A DNA stretch of 64,000 nucleotides from Phoronis australis (Eukaryota; Phoronida; Phoronidae). Shown here one piece after another: positions 34,111 to 46,622 of the stretch (position 1 is its first letter; every line of letters begins with the position of its first letter). The notes under the pieces are model-generated. The model ran no database searches. It saw only the letters and a list, made by a program, of their open reading frames with translations, and was not told where the DNA came from. A program made the translations under genes and the position numbers. The stretch lies in contig NMRA01000596.1 in NCBI GenBank assembly GCA_002633005.1, positions 125,494 through 189,493 on the forward strand, written 5' to 3'.

Positions 34111-35180
34111 TGTTGTTGCAGTAGCGCCATCATGCGACATCTGGGATTACTATTTAACATGGCCTTCTTTTTACACATCTACTAGTAAAATAATAAATAT
34201 ATTTTTCTCATTGTATAAGAACCACAGAACATGGAGAGTAACTGTCAATCCATGAATTGGAAGACCAACAGACTTTAATGAATGTTTGAATAAATGTCAT
34301 CCAACTACTTTGGAAAATCCGTCAAATTCTAGACAGCAAGTTAACTTACAATGTACATGTTAATTTTGTAACATGGAACTTGCAAGGTACATGTAAGTCC
34401 TTGTCTCTGTGACTGCTAGGCCATATTACTTAGAAACACAACATATATAAACGATGTGTACATGAAGAAGGTTGAAAATAGCCAAATGTTTTTAACCAAT
34501 GAGTTTTGTGTTGAAAATGATCACCACAGATCACTGACCTGGTGCTGTGGAACAACACTGCATGATGCAGGCTATGTGACGTACATGTATATCATACGTG
34601 CAGAGGTCACCTATTTGCAGCATTTTTTTGTTTTCACATTTATCAAGTTGTCATTGAATACAACTGCACTTTATTCAGGTGGATGATGTTAAGATAGTAT
34701 TGTCCTGTAGTTCCTACTATACATTAGCATAGCTGAGAGCATGCAAACACACCTTTAATGTTTTAGTGTGTGATTGTATTCAGGTCCATGCCCCTATATG
34801 TGACACTGCACCTATATCTGTTACTAGGCATTATGTGCTTAAGTGTAACGCACCTGAGTAAAACCAAGGTCCACAAGAATAGAATGATTTAAAAATAGTG
34901 TGTTAGTAAAATGTGCCTGTTCCTCTTCAAAATGGTAGACTTTGACATTCAATCATTTTTGAACATTAAATTTTAAATGAAAAATACAACAATTTGGCAA
35001 GAGAGACAAAAAGAAAACCAGTTTAAGAAATGCAAAAAATACAAGGAATGCCACCCTGCATCAACAAATGAGATACATGAGCCTCTATGCACAACACAAG
35101 AGCAAAATTCAGTAACAGGCACATGGGCCTTGATTCAGACATATATGGTGATTCACTGTACCACGGAGCAGACATGGGTG
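34111..35180. other. Unannotated stretch
   Basis: No gene or bounded element was recognised. Confidence 0.4.
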
Positions 35181-35185
35181 GCGCA

Positions 35186-35332
35186 GCACTGAAAAAAGTG
35201 GGGCTAAAGCCCCCCTCCCCAGCCCCCCTGTGGTGCGCTGCCTATAGACCATGGGCAGTGCAGCACTAAAAAAGTGGGGGGCTATAGCGCCCCCCCTCAC
35301 CTCCCTATGGTGCGCCGTCCACAGCAAAGCTG
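35186..35332. mobile_element. Two adjacent copies of the small GC-hairpin element
   Basis: Segments at about 35,186-35,235 and 35,250-35,332 share GCAGCACT(G)AAAAAAGTGGGG, a GGCTA(A/T)AGC(C/G)CCCC core and a GGTGCGC(T/C)G end. They match, in reverse, the element at 257-329. The open frames over them are low-complexity artefacts. Confidence 0.6.
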
Positions 35333-35339
35333 TAAAATT

Positions 35340-37149
35340 GTTTGACAACAATTTCAATAAGGCTCCAATGCATGACATATGACTCTTCAGTATTGTGACA
35401 TGGGGAGAATACCTTATGTAATGCTGTCTCTCGCTAGAAACTTGCTGTGAGAAATCTTAACTTAAAATATAGACAGGAAATAAGTAGCATGTTTACATAC
35501 TATACTTTACTCCAACTATTGAATCTGTGACTAATGCTTTCTGTTTTAGTATGATACTGTATTCTAGCATGTCAAAACACTTGATTTTCATTTTAACTCA
35601 ATAGAGACTGAACAAACATTTGCTATGGCGACCACATCATTCTTATATACATGTATATATTCAGGTTTGCCTAAATACATATAAACCTTGCCTCGATGCC
35701 TTAATACCATCTAAGCAGCATATTTTGACTTTGCCTGGTTTCCTTTTCAGTACAGACTTAAGAAAAGCCTGTTTAAAGGTGGAAGCAATGATCATGCTTG
35801 AAGATACATGTACATTAATTTTTTACTAAAATGAAATTTCCATAATTATCATGGAGAGGCATATTCCGCGTTTTTAATTGTCATACAATAACAGCACGCA
35901 ACACAAACAGTCTGACAAAAGGTGCACAGCTTGGTTTAGTGCACATTCAATTCCCTTAAACAGTGTCTTACTCATTATTGATCACGGTCATTTTTCCTCA
36001 CCACATTGAGTAGTGAACAGTGTTACCAATAGATGTCCTTATGAGGCATACCAACCTAATGAGCAGGGAGGAATAGAGTATCCCTGGATTCTACTGGCTG
36101 ATGCAAGCAATATGGTCTCTTCCAAAACTGCACAAAGCATGTCGAGTCGAAACACAAACCTCGCAATTCAGGTCAAAGTTTTAGATAACACAATTTGTTT
36201 TTGTTAGAAAAACTTCACATGTCCACCTAACTGATGTGTACTAAGTGAAGAATTATCACAGCATTACAAATTTACTTCAGCCTTAATGACTGACTGTGTT
36301 CCTCTTTGTAAAACGCAATGAGAGCAGTAGTTTCCCTTTGCAAGTATAGGTAATTCAGGTTTCAAATACAGGAACATCAAAAACATAGGTAATGATTGTA
36401 AGTTACGAAAAGGGCCTCTTTTGAAACAAGACTAAGATGTAAATTTTGTGGCAAGCATTTTCAAATCCACAGCCTTGGCCATACTAACAATTTGAGCATA
36501 CAGTTTCAAGCCTGGCAAACCCAATGCAGCATTCAGACCCAGGCAATGACAAAATCAGTTTGTATTAACCTTCTAAAACTTTGTTATGCTGCTGGACCAC
36601 CAAAAACTGTATCAGAGTTTCTAAATCCAAAATGTTGATAGCATAACATATTGCAGGACAGACCATGGCATGCACCCAAATCGCAAGTCCTGCAGCTCAA
36701 TTACTCTTTAATGTACTTTAATCTGACAGCATTAGGAAAAGAGTTGCCTGAAGAATTAAGATGTCCGATTTCATTTTTCACTTTCTTGTGGACGGAAACA
36801 CAGCTGACATGAATTCCTCATAAATATTTTTATACAGATTTTTTCCTCTACAAAAATCAGCTAAGTTTTGTAGGACATATATGGTAGACATAATTCAGAT
36901 CAGCTGATATGATTGTCTATATGGTACAATGTAGTTCCAGTAACTGATTAGACATAATTACCATGTTTTACTGCCCATAACTGGAGACAGGTCCAAGGTT
37001 ATTTAGATCAGTGGTATTAGTGTGTCCAGTGTACCTGAAGCACTTCACAATCAAAGTAGCATTACGAAGAAAAAGGGATGTTTTCATTCAAATATTTAAA
37101 AAATTATTTCAAACTTTACTACATTGAAATATTTTTCTAGGCCACAAAC
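35340..37149. other. 3' flank of DNase II, last exon not located
   Basis: The missing terminal exon of the DNase II gene should lie here or further left. No minus-strand frame with the expected Gly-rich, Cys-containing ending and an acceptor in phase 0 was found. The short plus-strand frames have no recognised domain. Confidence 0.4.
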
Positions 37150-37275
37150 CTGTCTGTTGATATCTCCAATACATGTCCAATCTTTCTGATCACTCGACAC
37201 TGCCCATTTGGAATGATCTTTTGTATTAGGAAAAGATACTTGCTTTGGAAAGGACAGGGCAATGATGTTCTCTAC
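37150..37275 (-). CDS. DNASE2: DNase II exon 7 (second HxK)
   Basis: Acceptor ATTTTTCAG|GTAGAG and donor AGACAG|GTTTGTG bound 126 nt in phase 0. The peptide has VENIIALSFPKQVSFP, DHSKWAVSSDQKDWTCIGD, the second HxK active-site region. Reading past the donor gives a stop after 21 codons without the expected C-terminal Gly/Cys block, so a further exon is predicted. Confidence 0.9.
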
Positions 37276-40200
37276 CTGAAAAATATTGGAAACATGCCTG
37301 TCTGCGGAAGTACACATTAGATAGGATATACCTCACATGTGATTTATCACAAGTGACACTACCGAGAGATCGTTCATTATATTTCACAACTTGTCCATAT
37401 ACTCATAACTCATAAGTTCACAAGCAATGTCAAGAAGGGACTGGGGCAGCTCAGTACAGAAGCAACTATTCTCTTCTAATAAAATGTAGTTGGCAAATGA
37501 AACAGCTCAATTATTAAGGACATTTTTTCAAAGACCAGAGCTCATCATCGAAGAAAAAGCAGCAACGTAATATGTGAAATTGTTGGCCATAAGTCAAATC
37601 TGACCGTTACAGCATGCAAGTGGATGAGAAAGCGTACACTGTTTCCCCCAGAATATCCAGCAAATTTCTTGGCACATCAAAGACTTGATGGAACCTTCAG
37701 GGATTGAAGTGAGCGAGTCGATACTCATCGGATTGGCTTAAGATGCAATGGAGACAACTGCAGTAGTAAACCAACCTCACCGTTTAACATACGAGTTTCA
37801 AAGACAAAAATGAACAACAAGCAAGGCAAACGACCACAATGACTTTTTAAAATTGAAAAGTAAATCCTAGCCATCTTTGAATTATTAACTCAGTGCATTA
37901 CAAGCTAAATAACTAACCTATCGCCAGCATTTTGAGAGTCAAGTTAACTGACCATTTAGAACGCAGCATGATTGACACACCTTCGTTTCCAAGCCGCCAT
38001 TTTACCCGACAAACAACACGGTACTGGGTAAAACTTATTGTTTGTTAGTCAACATTACGCAAGGGGGCGGAGCTTGCAATAGGTCAATTAGCGAATAGGT
38101 GTTCTTCCGCATTTTGGATAAGCCGGGAGCATTAATCTGTCAATCAATTAGGACGGGTTAGCTAAAGCTTGGCTTAAGCTCCTTTAGGCGATGGGGTAGG
38201 TAGCACAGGTGTTGCTTTATGTTACACGTGTCCTCATATCCCCAAAACAGGAACAGGCTAAGAAAGTTAGAATGTTGCGATACTGCCAATTCAGATGTCT
38301 GTTTCGTGAATAGTGAAGTCAGACGTTTGGCCTTGGTAAACTCCACACAACTATTATTGAAGAAATAATTATATCTCATTTGATCAAAAAATTTAAAGTT
38401 TCTGATAATATCCACCTAACTGCTAGTTACTGAAAGAATTCCTATAAATTACTTCCAGACTGTGATGCGCTCTTGACTACTTGGCTAAACTTTTGGTCAG
38501 CAGTGGAAATCTTTCAATGGCAATGTGTCGACTGGTCACACTGGACTAGATACCAGTGACCTCTAGAGGATGAGGAGGTGCCTTTATAACTTTATAAATT
38601 AAAACACATCACGTCTTATCACAAACCATCCCCCTATGAAACACGTTGTGAAAACTAAGTACACAGTAACACCTGGTACAGCTAGTTGGCGACACGAGCC
38701 ACCGATTCCAAGTGATCCTCCTTGATTGCTTCATGAAACACTCCCATTGTAAAGTGGGAGCATCAGCCCAAACGTCTGCCTTACGCCTCAGTCATTTCCA
38801 TGAAACAGACCAAAGATCCCAAAAGAAGCAGAAGAATTTCAAAATTGCCAAGTATTGGAACATGGCGCCTTTTGCTGGAGAGACAGATGAGATAACCGGT
38901 TCTGCATGAGAGCTGAATTATTGACTGTTACAGAAATCTCCAACTGAACTAAAGCCAAGTATCCCACGAGAATGATATCTGCTTCACCACGACTATGTTC
39001 CTTACGTAGGTTTGCTTACCTTGAACCTGCCAGGCTCACAGTAAGACTTGATGTCACCCTCACCATTCTGCCATGTTTCTGTCTGAAGGTCTGTCTGCAG
39101 AAAGGGAGCCACAAACTCACTGTAGAGGTCTACAAGATGAAGTTATGAGATACAACCCAAAAACGTTTGCAGAACCAGTGACGGTGAAAATTCCTGGAAG
39201 CATAAAAGCCCAAAATTCTGATCAACGCATCTCCTACAGTAACTTTCCACTAACAGCACAGATGTAACTATTATGTTTTTAACTGTCCACACAACATGAG
39301 CAGATAATGATCAACTCCAGTCATTGGCAATAGCCTGTTAGTTAATTCTCTAAAGTTGATGGACTGAATCGTGCAAAGTTGATGATTTTCATTATTAAAG
39401 GCATCCAATGTTGTTCTGAATGCCCACAGTTTTTTAAATGATTATCTGACATAGCTATGGTATATAACTTGAAAACAGTCAACACAGTTATTTGAACAGC
39501 TTATTATTTTAAATGCCTTTTTCTTATTAAAATGACATCAGTAAAAATTTATTTTCTGGCCTCAAAAGTGTGGCCCCCTATAATAACACTGGGGCACCAC
39601 CTGAAAGGGACCCACTTTTTGGTCACCTTCGGCTGTGCACCCTACATTTATACAGTGGACCTGCACACAATTGACAGAAAAGCAAGGTCTCTATATTAAT
39701 ATAGAGGCCCCACTTTCCAGTCGCCTTCAGGCGGGAAAGCCTCACAATAATATTGTCGGCTCCAAAAGCAATCAAAGAGCAGGCCTTCTATTATAATATA
39801 GAGGGCTCTTAGAGAGTTTGAAAGAACTGAAATTAAACTGACTTGTAAAAACAGAACAAAGTCGTGTCTTCAATGAAATACGCATACAAGGAAGGTTACT
39901 GCCAAATTATACTAATTCCAATTTACAGGGTACGTTTTTCACCAAGTAAATGTTCCTGCTTTGTACAGTAAACGTCAAAAGTATTAATACAACATGATCT
40001 GGAATTTCATGCCAAGAGAATGAAGGAATATCATCTGGAAAGTTATGAAAGTGGCTAAGCCATTCTGTAAATGAGACTTAGCAGCCGTAACAGTCATTAC
40101 CTGTCACTTATGCTGTTAACAAATTTAGCACTCATGACTGCACAGGGAACAATATTTAGTCTGATTACTTTTGTGTTCTATGTAAAGAAGGTAGAAAATA

Positions 40201-43200
40201 TATCTGAAACTAAATAAGGCGATCCAGATCCTCCCAAGGATACTATTGTTTCATGAAATGAAGAATATAAATCGGTAAATAAAACAACAAGAAAGAAGTT
40301 CATGCCAAAATTTATTGATCACTGGAACAGTCAATTGCTTTTCGTTACCTCTATGTGGTACCTCTTTATTTGTGCACTGTTAGGACTGGTCAGGCCTTAT
40401 AGAACCCTGACGATTTCCCTGATATACATTCACCCTAAGCCAGAACCACCTAATTTTCTTGCTAATGCCATGGAACATACAACACAAACCTGCTTCGAAT
40501 TTGGTGAACTTAGCCAAGCTGATGAACGTCTGGCCTTTGAGCGTGCTCAACTTAGCAGAATTATTCCAAGGAGGTGATGTCACGTGCTTCTGCTCCACGA
40601 CGGCAGCCATGTTTGGATTGTCCGACTTGAATGCAGACGGGAAGTTATAGCCGTAAATCCATGGATAAGTGTACAGCATTTGTCTTCCTGTAATGGCAGC
40701 AACAAGAAAATTATCCATTGAAGCAATGAACAGTTGTAACTGCTCCAGATATGCATGCATGCAATGACAAGTCAAGAGAGTTGTATACTGGTCATACCAA
40801 ACGTTTTTTAACATTACTTGAAACATTCCGGTTATCAATTGACAAATATTCATTTTTAATTTGGTAAATAATGAAAAACAAGAGGTAAAGTTCATAAGGT
40901 CATCAAGAACAGTGAATACTAAAAAGAAACAGTTGAAACAGTCACTGCATGAGTTGAAAATAGTTCCACTTCTCAACAATAGGGTTTCAGACGGAAGAGA
41001 TGAGACCAACTGAACATCACTTGCCTATCTCATCAAGTTGATCGTACGATAAACTCATGCACAGAAACGTCTGTCCGTACTCTCTACCCGATGGGGGATA
41101 GCCGTATTGCCCAACTGGTGGGAACCGTGGCAGACTGTGCACTAACCAAAATCCAGACTTCTTGTCGAAGCAGACGTCACCTGTTCCAAAAAATGGAGAC
41201 TTCATAGACAAGCACGTTAGAGTTAGGTACAGCACAGTAAAATGGTTAAAAATAACATTGTCTAACAGAACAAGCTGCTGGATCCCAAGGCAGACTCGCA
41301 CTGTAAAAAAAAATGTAAACAGCATTTAAGGTCAGCATTCAGAAACTTTTATGAACATAGGCATGTAGGTCTACCAAACGAGCAACAATGTAATTTCTTA
41401 GGATTTGTAAATTCTCAACACTATTAGTGAGTGTCAACAAAAATGAGGCTTCAGCACTGGTTTTTAGTCAGACACTGGGTCATTCAGTTAATTTTGGACT
41501 ATATTTTGTAACTAGTCAAACACCCTTTACAACCTGTTTCACGAAGAATTTTTAGCCCAAAGAATAAGCCCTCCTCCATGTTTCCGACCAAAAATTGTTT
41601 TCTCTTAATATACCAGAAAAAGTCTTAAAAGTACCATTTTCTGAAATCTCAAGAAAACCACAAAACACATATGACAAAAATTGTCCAGTTAGGTATCACA
41701 GTGAAAATAAATTTTAGAAATACTGACCCAACAAATTCAAGAACCGCCAAAAAGACTGGAAAATTAACCATGTCTTAAAGTCTGGAATTAACCACATTTG
41801 CTTTGGCCAAAATATGAGTAGGAACTTTCGTTAAAATCAGCGCGTACAAAAACAAAGACATTGTATCAGTCCACATTTGGCCTTGTTATTACTAAGTCAG
41901 GTAACAGAGGAGAACAGGCATCACACTTACGCATCAAAATGCATGGCGAGGAAAGAGACAAGAAATCAAATCGTTGGAGCTCAAATGAACCAATGTTTCT
42001 AAGTATTCAGATAGCACCCAGCATTATTCAACCATGTGCATAGCCTTCTTTATAAGGAACCTTGTCCAGGAGCTGAATGTGGTTCAATACACGCTGCGTG
42101 TGCTTCAATGGGACTCATTTTCAATTTCTGCTGCAATGTTGATGTTTCAAATACTATAGGCTGTCCCAACACAGTTTTGTCATGAAGACGGTTTAAACTG
42201 ACCAGTACACCTATTTCCTCAAGACGATTAATGGTTCTAAGTGCATCAAAATTCTGACAATCAGTACCACATCTGTAACTATCAGGTAAAACTTTATTAA
42301 TTGGCGTATTGCACGAGAAGAAAATAAACTTTCAAATCAGTGATAACAGCATATCAGCTTACAGTTCTCATAATGGTTAATTTGCGTAAACACAATTTTG
42401 CCTTATGAAGCCAAACTGATGGCTTCACCTACCTTTTGTATGGCCAAACTCCTCAGTCCACTCGCCATCAGGTTTCTCATCATTGTGGAAAACATGCATA
42501 ACATCCTAGACAATACAAAAGGTTAGCATTAGAAGCACACAGTGGCAATACGTTGAAATTTGGGGCTTCCTTACATGGTGAAAGGAGTATGGTATGCAAA
42601 CAACTGCAAGGCACTTACAAGACATGTAACTAAAGGGTGATAGTGAAGCATTGGAATTTCAAAGTATTTTTAACATCACCCAGGTGACAAAATGTCATCT
42701 TTGCACAGTAGGATGTTCCGATTCATGTTAAAGAGCACAATGCCATTAAATGGCTGTGAATGCTAGAAATTCCATTTCATCTTCATTCAGTCTTGACCAC
42801 CAATGAATTTAAGTAGGTCAACGTAAGAGACTTTTGTGCTCTCACAACATCAAAGACTTTTTAAGACGAATGTTTCCTGGTGAACGGTGTTTTACCTTCA
42901 CCGGAAATTCCAGGAAGTTATGAAACACTTAGATCACAAACAGACATATTCACAAAAAAATCAGTTTTCTTATGTCACAGTTTTCACATAATTATTTTCA
43001 ATTAAATTTGAACAAAGCATTATTGAATGGTCATAATCCAAAGTTAAAGGGTGTGAGAGAATAACTTTTGTCCTACTTAAACAAATTCGATTATTACATT
43101 TCAAAAGTTGTGATACTACTATAGAGAATTCTTGTGGTTTTAATGAAAAACTTGGAACAATTCAAAAAAGACCATGAGAACGAATCTATAGTGAGCTCAC

Positions 43201-45279
43201 ACAGATCATATAATCAACAGTGACTGTATACCTTGTGCAGCGTACAAACCTGGGAATTGGCATTGTCATATATCTGCTGCAGCGTGTAGTACACTGCATG
43301 GCCTGTGGTGTTCATGGAGACAGGAGATAAATCCCAAACAGGACGATTGACATCCATGTAGAAGTGGCCAAACCCACTCTGGATCAAAGGGTTCGGACTC
43401 TCCTTCAACTCAGGTAGCTTGTAGACAATGAACCTACAGACAAGATACATGTGCACGACAGCTTGAACAATGTCATCTTTGGCCCTTTGGTGTTGAGCAA
43501 GCCCAAAAAACTAATTTCAACCATCTCCAGTTGGTGTGCTAACTCAATAGCCTACTTAACTCAGAGATGGTTTATCACCGTGACAACAAAAGGGATATGG
43601 GGGTTAAACACCCCTTAACAATCACTGGTTTGGAGGGTAATGTTGCAATATTTTGAAGAATTGACAATAATTAGGGTGATTTGTAACTAGACAAATGGAT
43701 GGCTGTGAGAGATGAGATGGGGCAAAGTTTGCGAGAAAAGATCTGCAATAGTTTTGCCTAAGCAGCAGGAAATTTTTAGTTAAATAACTAATAACTAACC
43801 AACCAAGTATGTAAGACCCGACATCACGCAACCTGTTGATTTGATCAGTTGCTTTGTATTGTAGTTGAATTAGATTCTGAATGCAGTGTGTATTATTCAA
43901 GACAAAAGCATGCAAAATCATGGCAGCTTTAGTGCACCCGTTGACCAGAGTTAAACAACCATGATAGTGCCCCAATGATATTTTATGTGCCAGTGACACA
44001 GGACATATCCTTACGTACGTATCCCTGGTGATATGGACACCAGTACAACACGAAATTTAATCAGTTAGCATATGCCCTTAGAAATGTAATGGCTACAACT
44101 TTTGAACATCTCATAGTAAGTGTTGCGATTATCTTCATGTCATAGCCAGTAGCTCAACCAGCAACTAGACATGGTGAGAGGGGAGTGAAGCCATGGCAAC
44201 TAGACATGGTGAGAGGGGAGTGAAGCCATGGCAACTAGACATAGTGAGAGGGGAGTGAAGCCATGGCAACTAGACATGGTGAGAGGGGAGTGAAGCCATG
44301 GTAACTAGACATGGTGAGAGGGGAGTGAAGCTATGGCAAAGTCATCCCGAAGGACTGAGCAGAGGAGCAGTTATTTTTAAACAGCTATTCAACACCAACA
44401 GGGGTAACGAAAAATTCATGACGAGGAACCCAGTACAGTTAAAAATTGGGATAATGGTGGTCCAGTGGGGTTGGAGCTTGCAAATGTGAACAAAATAGCC
44501 CACTGAACTCAGTCCAGCAATTTGGGCTGCTTGGGTGGTCAGCAATGTAACCCTATAGGACACCTCATTATGTCATAAAACTATATGTGCCTATTGACTG
44601 TTGAGAGCCCAGCAGGGGATGGAAACATTTAAATTTGTTGTTTAATTCCCAACTTTAATTGAGTTTTGAAATTTCTCATGTACTAGCTTGAGTTTTCGCC
44701 TGCACTAGGTCAATCCAAAACACTCATGACTAAAGGCTCTTAAATTTTCCCAACCTGGGATGCGTAAAAGGGGTTCACCTAAAGGGACAGTTGTCTGAAC
44801 TAATGATTAGAGGACTAAATACCCAGCACCAAACATCAGTTACATTCAAAAGGCCCATTGCCAGTGATGACAGAGGGTGATAGAAAGGACTTTTACAGTG
44901 CACTTACCTTCAAGACACAGAGAATCATGAATGCACCAAGTGGAAGAGTACACTAAATGGCCAGAAAATGGAACTTTTTGCAATCCCCATTTTGCAATAA
45001 ACTAACGGAGTCATTAACCTTTGTGCTGCCACCAGCTTTCTGTCTAAACAAGTTGCAGTAGCTCAATGCCTGGAGAATACTTGGAGACCAGACTTCCTTT
45101 AAACTGAGCTGAAATTGTATTCCATACACAATACTCGTGTTGAGTTATTTCACTTACCAATCCACAGGCTTGCCAGCATGGTCCATACACTGGATCTTTC
45201 CGTTGACAAATGGTAACAACACAGCTACCAACAGGGCAACAAGTGTTGGCAAGGTACCATGCTGCCACCTGGTGGCCAT
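37150..45279 (-). CDS. DNASE2: Deoxyribonuclease II, seven exons, 3' end not found
   Basis: Exons 45279-45158, 43433-43250, 42505-42433, 41180-41025, 40687-40490, 39129-39020 and 37275-37150 join in frame to 323 codons. DNase II is the lysosomal acid endonuclease that cuts DNA from engulfed cells without metal ions. Residues 1-27 form a signal peptide ending PFVNG. Family landmarks in order are KPVDWFIVYKLP, the first HxK (GHTKG, H124/K126), FWLVHSLPRFP, TYPWIYGY, SLAKFTKF and the second HxK (DHSKW, H302/K304), followed by WTCIGDINR. Vertebrate enzymes are about 360 residues, so roughly 35 are missing in an unseen last exon. Intron 4 uses a GC donor. Nothing suggests a pseudogene. Confidence 0.9.
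39020..39129 (-). CDS. DNASE2: DNase II exon 6
   Basis: Acceptor ATCTTGTAG|ACCTC and donor TTCAAG|GTAAGC bound 110 nt. The peptide DLYSEFVAPFLQTDLQTETW and IKSYCEPGRFK matches the segment before the second HxK motif. Intron 5 to its 5' side holds a palindromic repeat cluster. Confidence 0.9.
39686..39709. repeat. Palindrome in DNase II intron 5
   Basis: A 24-bp near-perfect palindrome around CTATATTAATATAG lies in a repeat-like tract (39,540-39,810). A second, shorter one (CTATTATAATATAG) is at about 39,788. Confidence 0.6.
40490..40687 (-). CDS. DNASE2: DNase II exon 5
   Basis: Acceptor CATTACAG|GAAGAC and donor GAAGCAG|GTTTGTG bound 198 nt. The peptide contains RQMLYTYPWIYGYNFPS, VEQKHVTSPPWNNS and FISLAKFTKF, matching the central DNase II core. 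The 209-residue open frame around it is exon plus intron. Confidence 0.9.
41025..41180 (-). CDS. DNASE2: DNase II exon 4
   Basis: Acceptor GGAACAG|GTGACG. The peptide has KKSGFWLVHSLPRFPPVG and YGQTFLCMSLSYDQLDEIG. The donor is GATAG|GCAAGT, a GC-AG intron with otherwise perfect consensus; no usable GT lies nearby and the phase fits exon 5 only with this site. Confidence 0.9.
42433..42505 (-). CDS. DNASE2: DNase II exon 3 (first HxK)
   Basis: Acceptor TTGTCTAG|GATG and donor CAAAAG|GTAGGTG bound 73 nt. The peptide DVMHVFHNDEKP ... FGHTKG carries the first catalytic-type HxK motif. This exon is too short to stand out as an open frame. Confidence 0.9.
43250..43433 (-). CDS. DNASE2: DNase II exon 2
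   Basis: Acceptor TCTGTAG|GTTC completes the split Trp codon. The peptide includes FIVYKLPEL, GFGHFYMDVNRPVWDLS and AVYYTLQQIYDNANSQ. The donor chosen is CCCAG|GTTTGT; a second in-frame donor 21 nt downstream (CACAAG|GTATAC) would add seven residues, but the shorter form aligns better with the family. Confidence 0.9.
44161..44335. repeat. Five tandem 35-bp units
   Basis: Units start at 44,161, 44,196, 44,231, 44,266 and 44,301, each GCAACTAGACATGGTGAGAG followed by GGGAGTGAAGCCATG, with at most two changes. The array lies in intron 1 of the DNase II gene. Confidence 0.95.
45158..45279 (-). CDS. DNASE2: DNase II exon 1 (signal peptide)
   Basis: It starts at the ATG at 45,279, after a 27-nt leader (45,280-45,306) preceded by the acceptor ATTACAG, so there is an upstream non-coding exon. 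The peptide has a hydrophobic LPTLVALLVAVLLPFVNG leader, then KIQCMDHAGKPVDW. The donor is GATTG|GTAAGTG. The start, leader length and donor are all duplicated at 56,374-56,522. Confidence 0.9.
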
Positions 45280-46168
45280 TTTGAAAAGAAGGTGCTGTGA
45301 TCCTCACTGTAATTAGATAAAACTCACAATTAAGTGTCTGGGACACACGTTTTCAAAGATGAATTACGATTAGTTTTTCATTTTGTAATTGGTTAACAAA
45401 ACAATTCAGATTTGCAAATAAAGCTAGTTGAAATTTAGCTTTCCATAACTGCATTATGTTCAAATTAGTGTAGCATTTAAGCATGCTTCACAAACTTAAT
45501 AAGCAACTTGAAAACTGTACGCTCGTCACATGAGCGCCATTTGTGCATTTTCTGCACTGCTTTCGGCAAATTTCAACGGTCTTGACAAAGCAAAATTTGT
45601 TCGCAAATTCAATTTGCTGATACTTAAGCACTAAAGACTTCTAATGCGCAGAAACCAATTCTTGCTATTATGTGAACTATATGCAATCTGTTCAGCTGAC
45701 CAAAAAGGAGACTGGAATTAGGCCTTTTCCGAGCATACAATTGGTATCGTAACACAGTTTTTGCATGACCAACAAGAACATTAAAAAACATCAACAACTC
45801 ACGAAAAATGCTTCAGAGTTCATTGGAGCTGGACAATTCTAAACTTGCAAATTCGAAAATGGTGCGTGTATGCATGGCTAAACCTAAAATAATCAGACTG
45901 AGTACTTTTACCAGGCATCTTACTTTTCCTGTTTTCACGTTTACGGCAGACAATTCGTAGTTAGAAAGCCAGAAGAGTATGCAACAAAACATTATTCATA
46001 GCAATAGTTTTGTTTTTTTACTTAAATGACTGTAATTGGCGAGCAAGCATAAACCAATGGTACTTGCTGTCACGTTTTTCCCCGTGTGTGGGTGGGCGCA
46101 GATTGTTACAGACCGGTGCTAATAGTTTTTGGTGCGACGATTGACTGAAGACTGATTCGAGTTAATAA

Positions 46169-46174
46169 TTTATT
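46169..46174 (-). terminator. LTR polyadenylation signal
   Basis: AATAAA on the minus strand, about 100 bp before the LTR end, is the usual place for an LTR poly(A) signal. Confidence 0.55.
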
Positions 46175-46464
46175 AATCCTGACAGTACGTTCACAAGCCT
46201 ACTCAAACAAAACGTTCGACGTAATGTCTCTTTATGCTCCAGCCAGTGCTGCAAAGCCTTGACTTGTGATGAACTTCTGAGACACGTTCCACAACTGTTA
46301 CACTCATCGATTCAATAACCTGCTGTCTCTATAGCTGGCTCTCTATTGGCTATCGCTGTAATTGCTGATTCTCTTCATTGCAACTCAACTGTAGTTCTCC
46401 TAATTAACTTTCTTGAATTTCTGATGAACTGACTTCATCTGACTAACACAAACCCGTGCTTGTG

Positions 46465-46472
46465 TATTTATA
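46465..46472 (-). promoter_or_regulatory. TATA box of the LTR
   Basis: The minus strand reads GGCTATAAATACACA, a strong TATA consensus just downstream of the heat-shock elements. Initiation would be expected near 46,435-46,440. Confidence 0.7.
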
Positions 46473-46514
46473 GCCTGATGCATTGTTTTGGAACTTTTCA
46501 TCCTTTCAAGCACA

Positions 46515-46622
46515 TTCTAGAACTTTCCTGAATCTACTCAACCATCCTACAAACATGAACTAGTCTTTAGAATATTCCAGACTGCATTAATCACTGTCAT
46601 GCCAGAGTCTTCTAGAAAGTTC
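46515..46622 (-). promoter_or_regulatory. Cluster of three heat-shock elements
   Basis: 46,515-46,532 reads TTCTAGAACTTTCCTGAA, four perfect alternating TTC/GAA units at 5-bp spacing. 46,570-46,582 reads GAATATTCCAGAC. 46,610-46,622 reads TTCTAGAAAGTTC, three units. Three or more alternating units is the known binding minimum for the heat-shock factor trimer. The nearest ends 42 bp upstream of the TATA box. Confidence 0.75.

Noticed and set aside
35020-35055. Candidate DNase II last exon (acceptor GATGCAG, then GGIPC)
   Set aside because: It stops after about ten residues and lacks the rest of the expected tail; likely coincidence.
36405-36520. Minus-strand frame (GLPGLKLYAQIVSMAKAV) considered as the DNase II last exon
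   Set aside because: No Gly-Cys block and the phase at the possible acceptor does not match exon 7.
38158-38415. 85-residue minus-strand frame in DNase II intron 6
   Set aside because: No similarity recognised and no place for it in the conserved protein between exons 6 and 7.
40380-41009. 209-residue minus-strand open frame, the longest in the window
   Set aside because: Only its last part is coding (DNase II exon 5, 40,490-40,687); the rest is intron read-through, shown by the acceptor at 40,688 and family alignment.
43622-43999. 125-residue minus-strand frame in DNase II intron 1
   Set aside because: No domain recognised; including it would disrupt the well-supported exon 1 to exon 2 Trp codon join.
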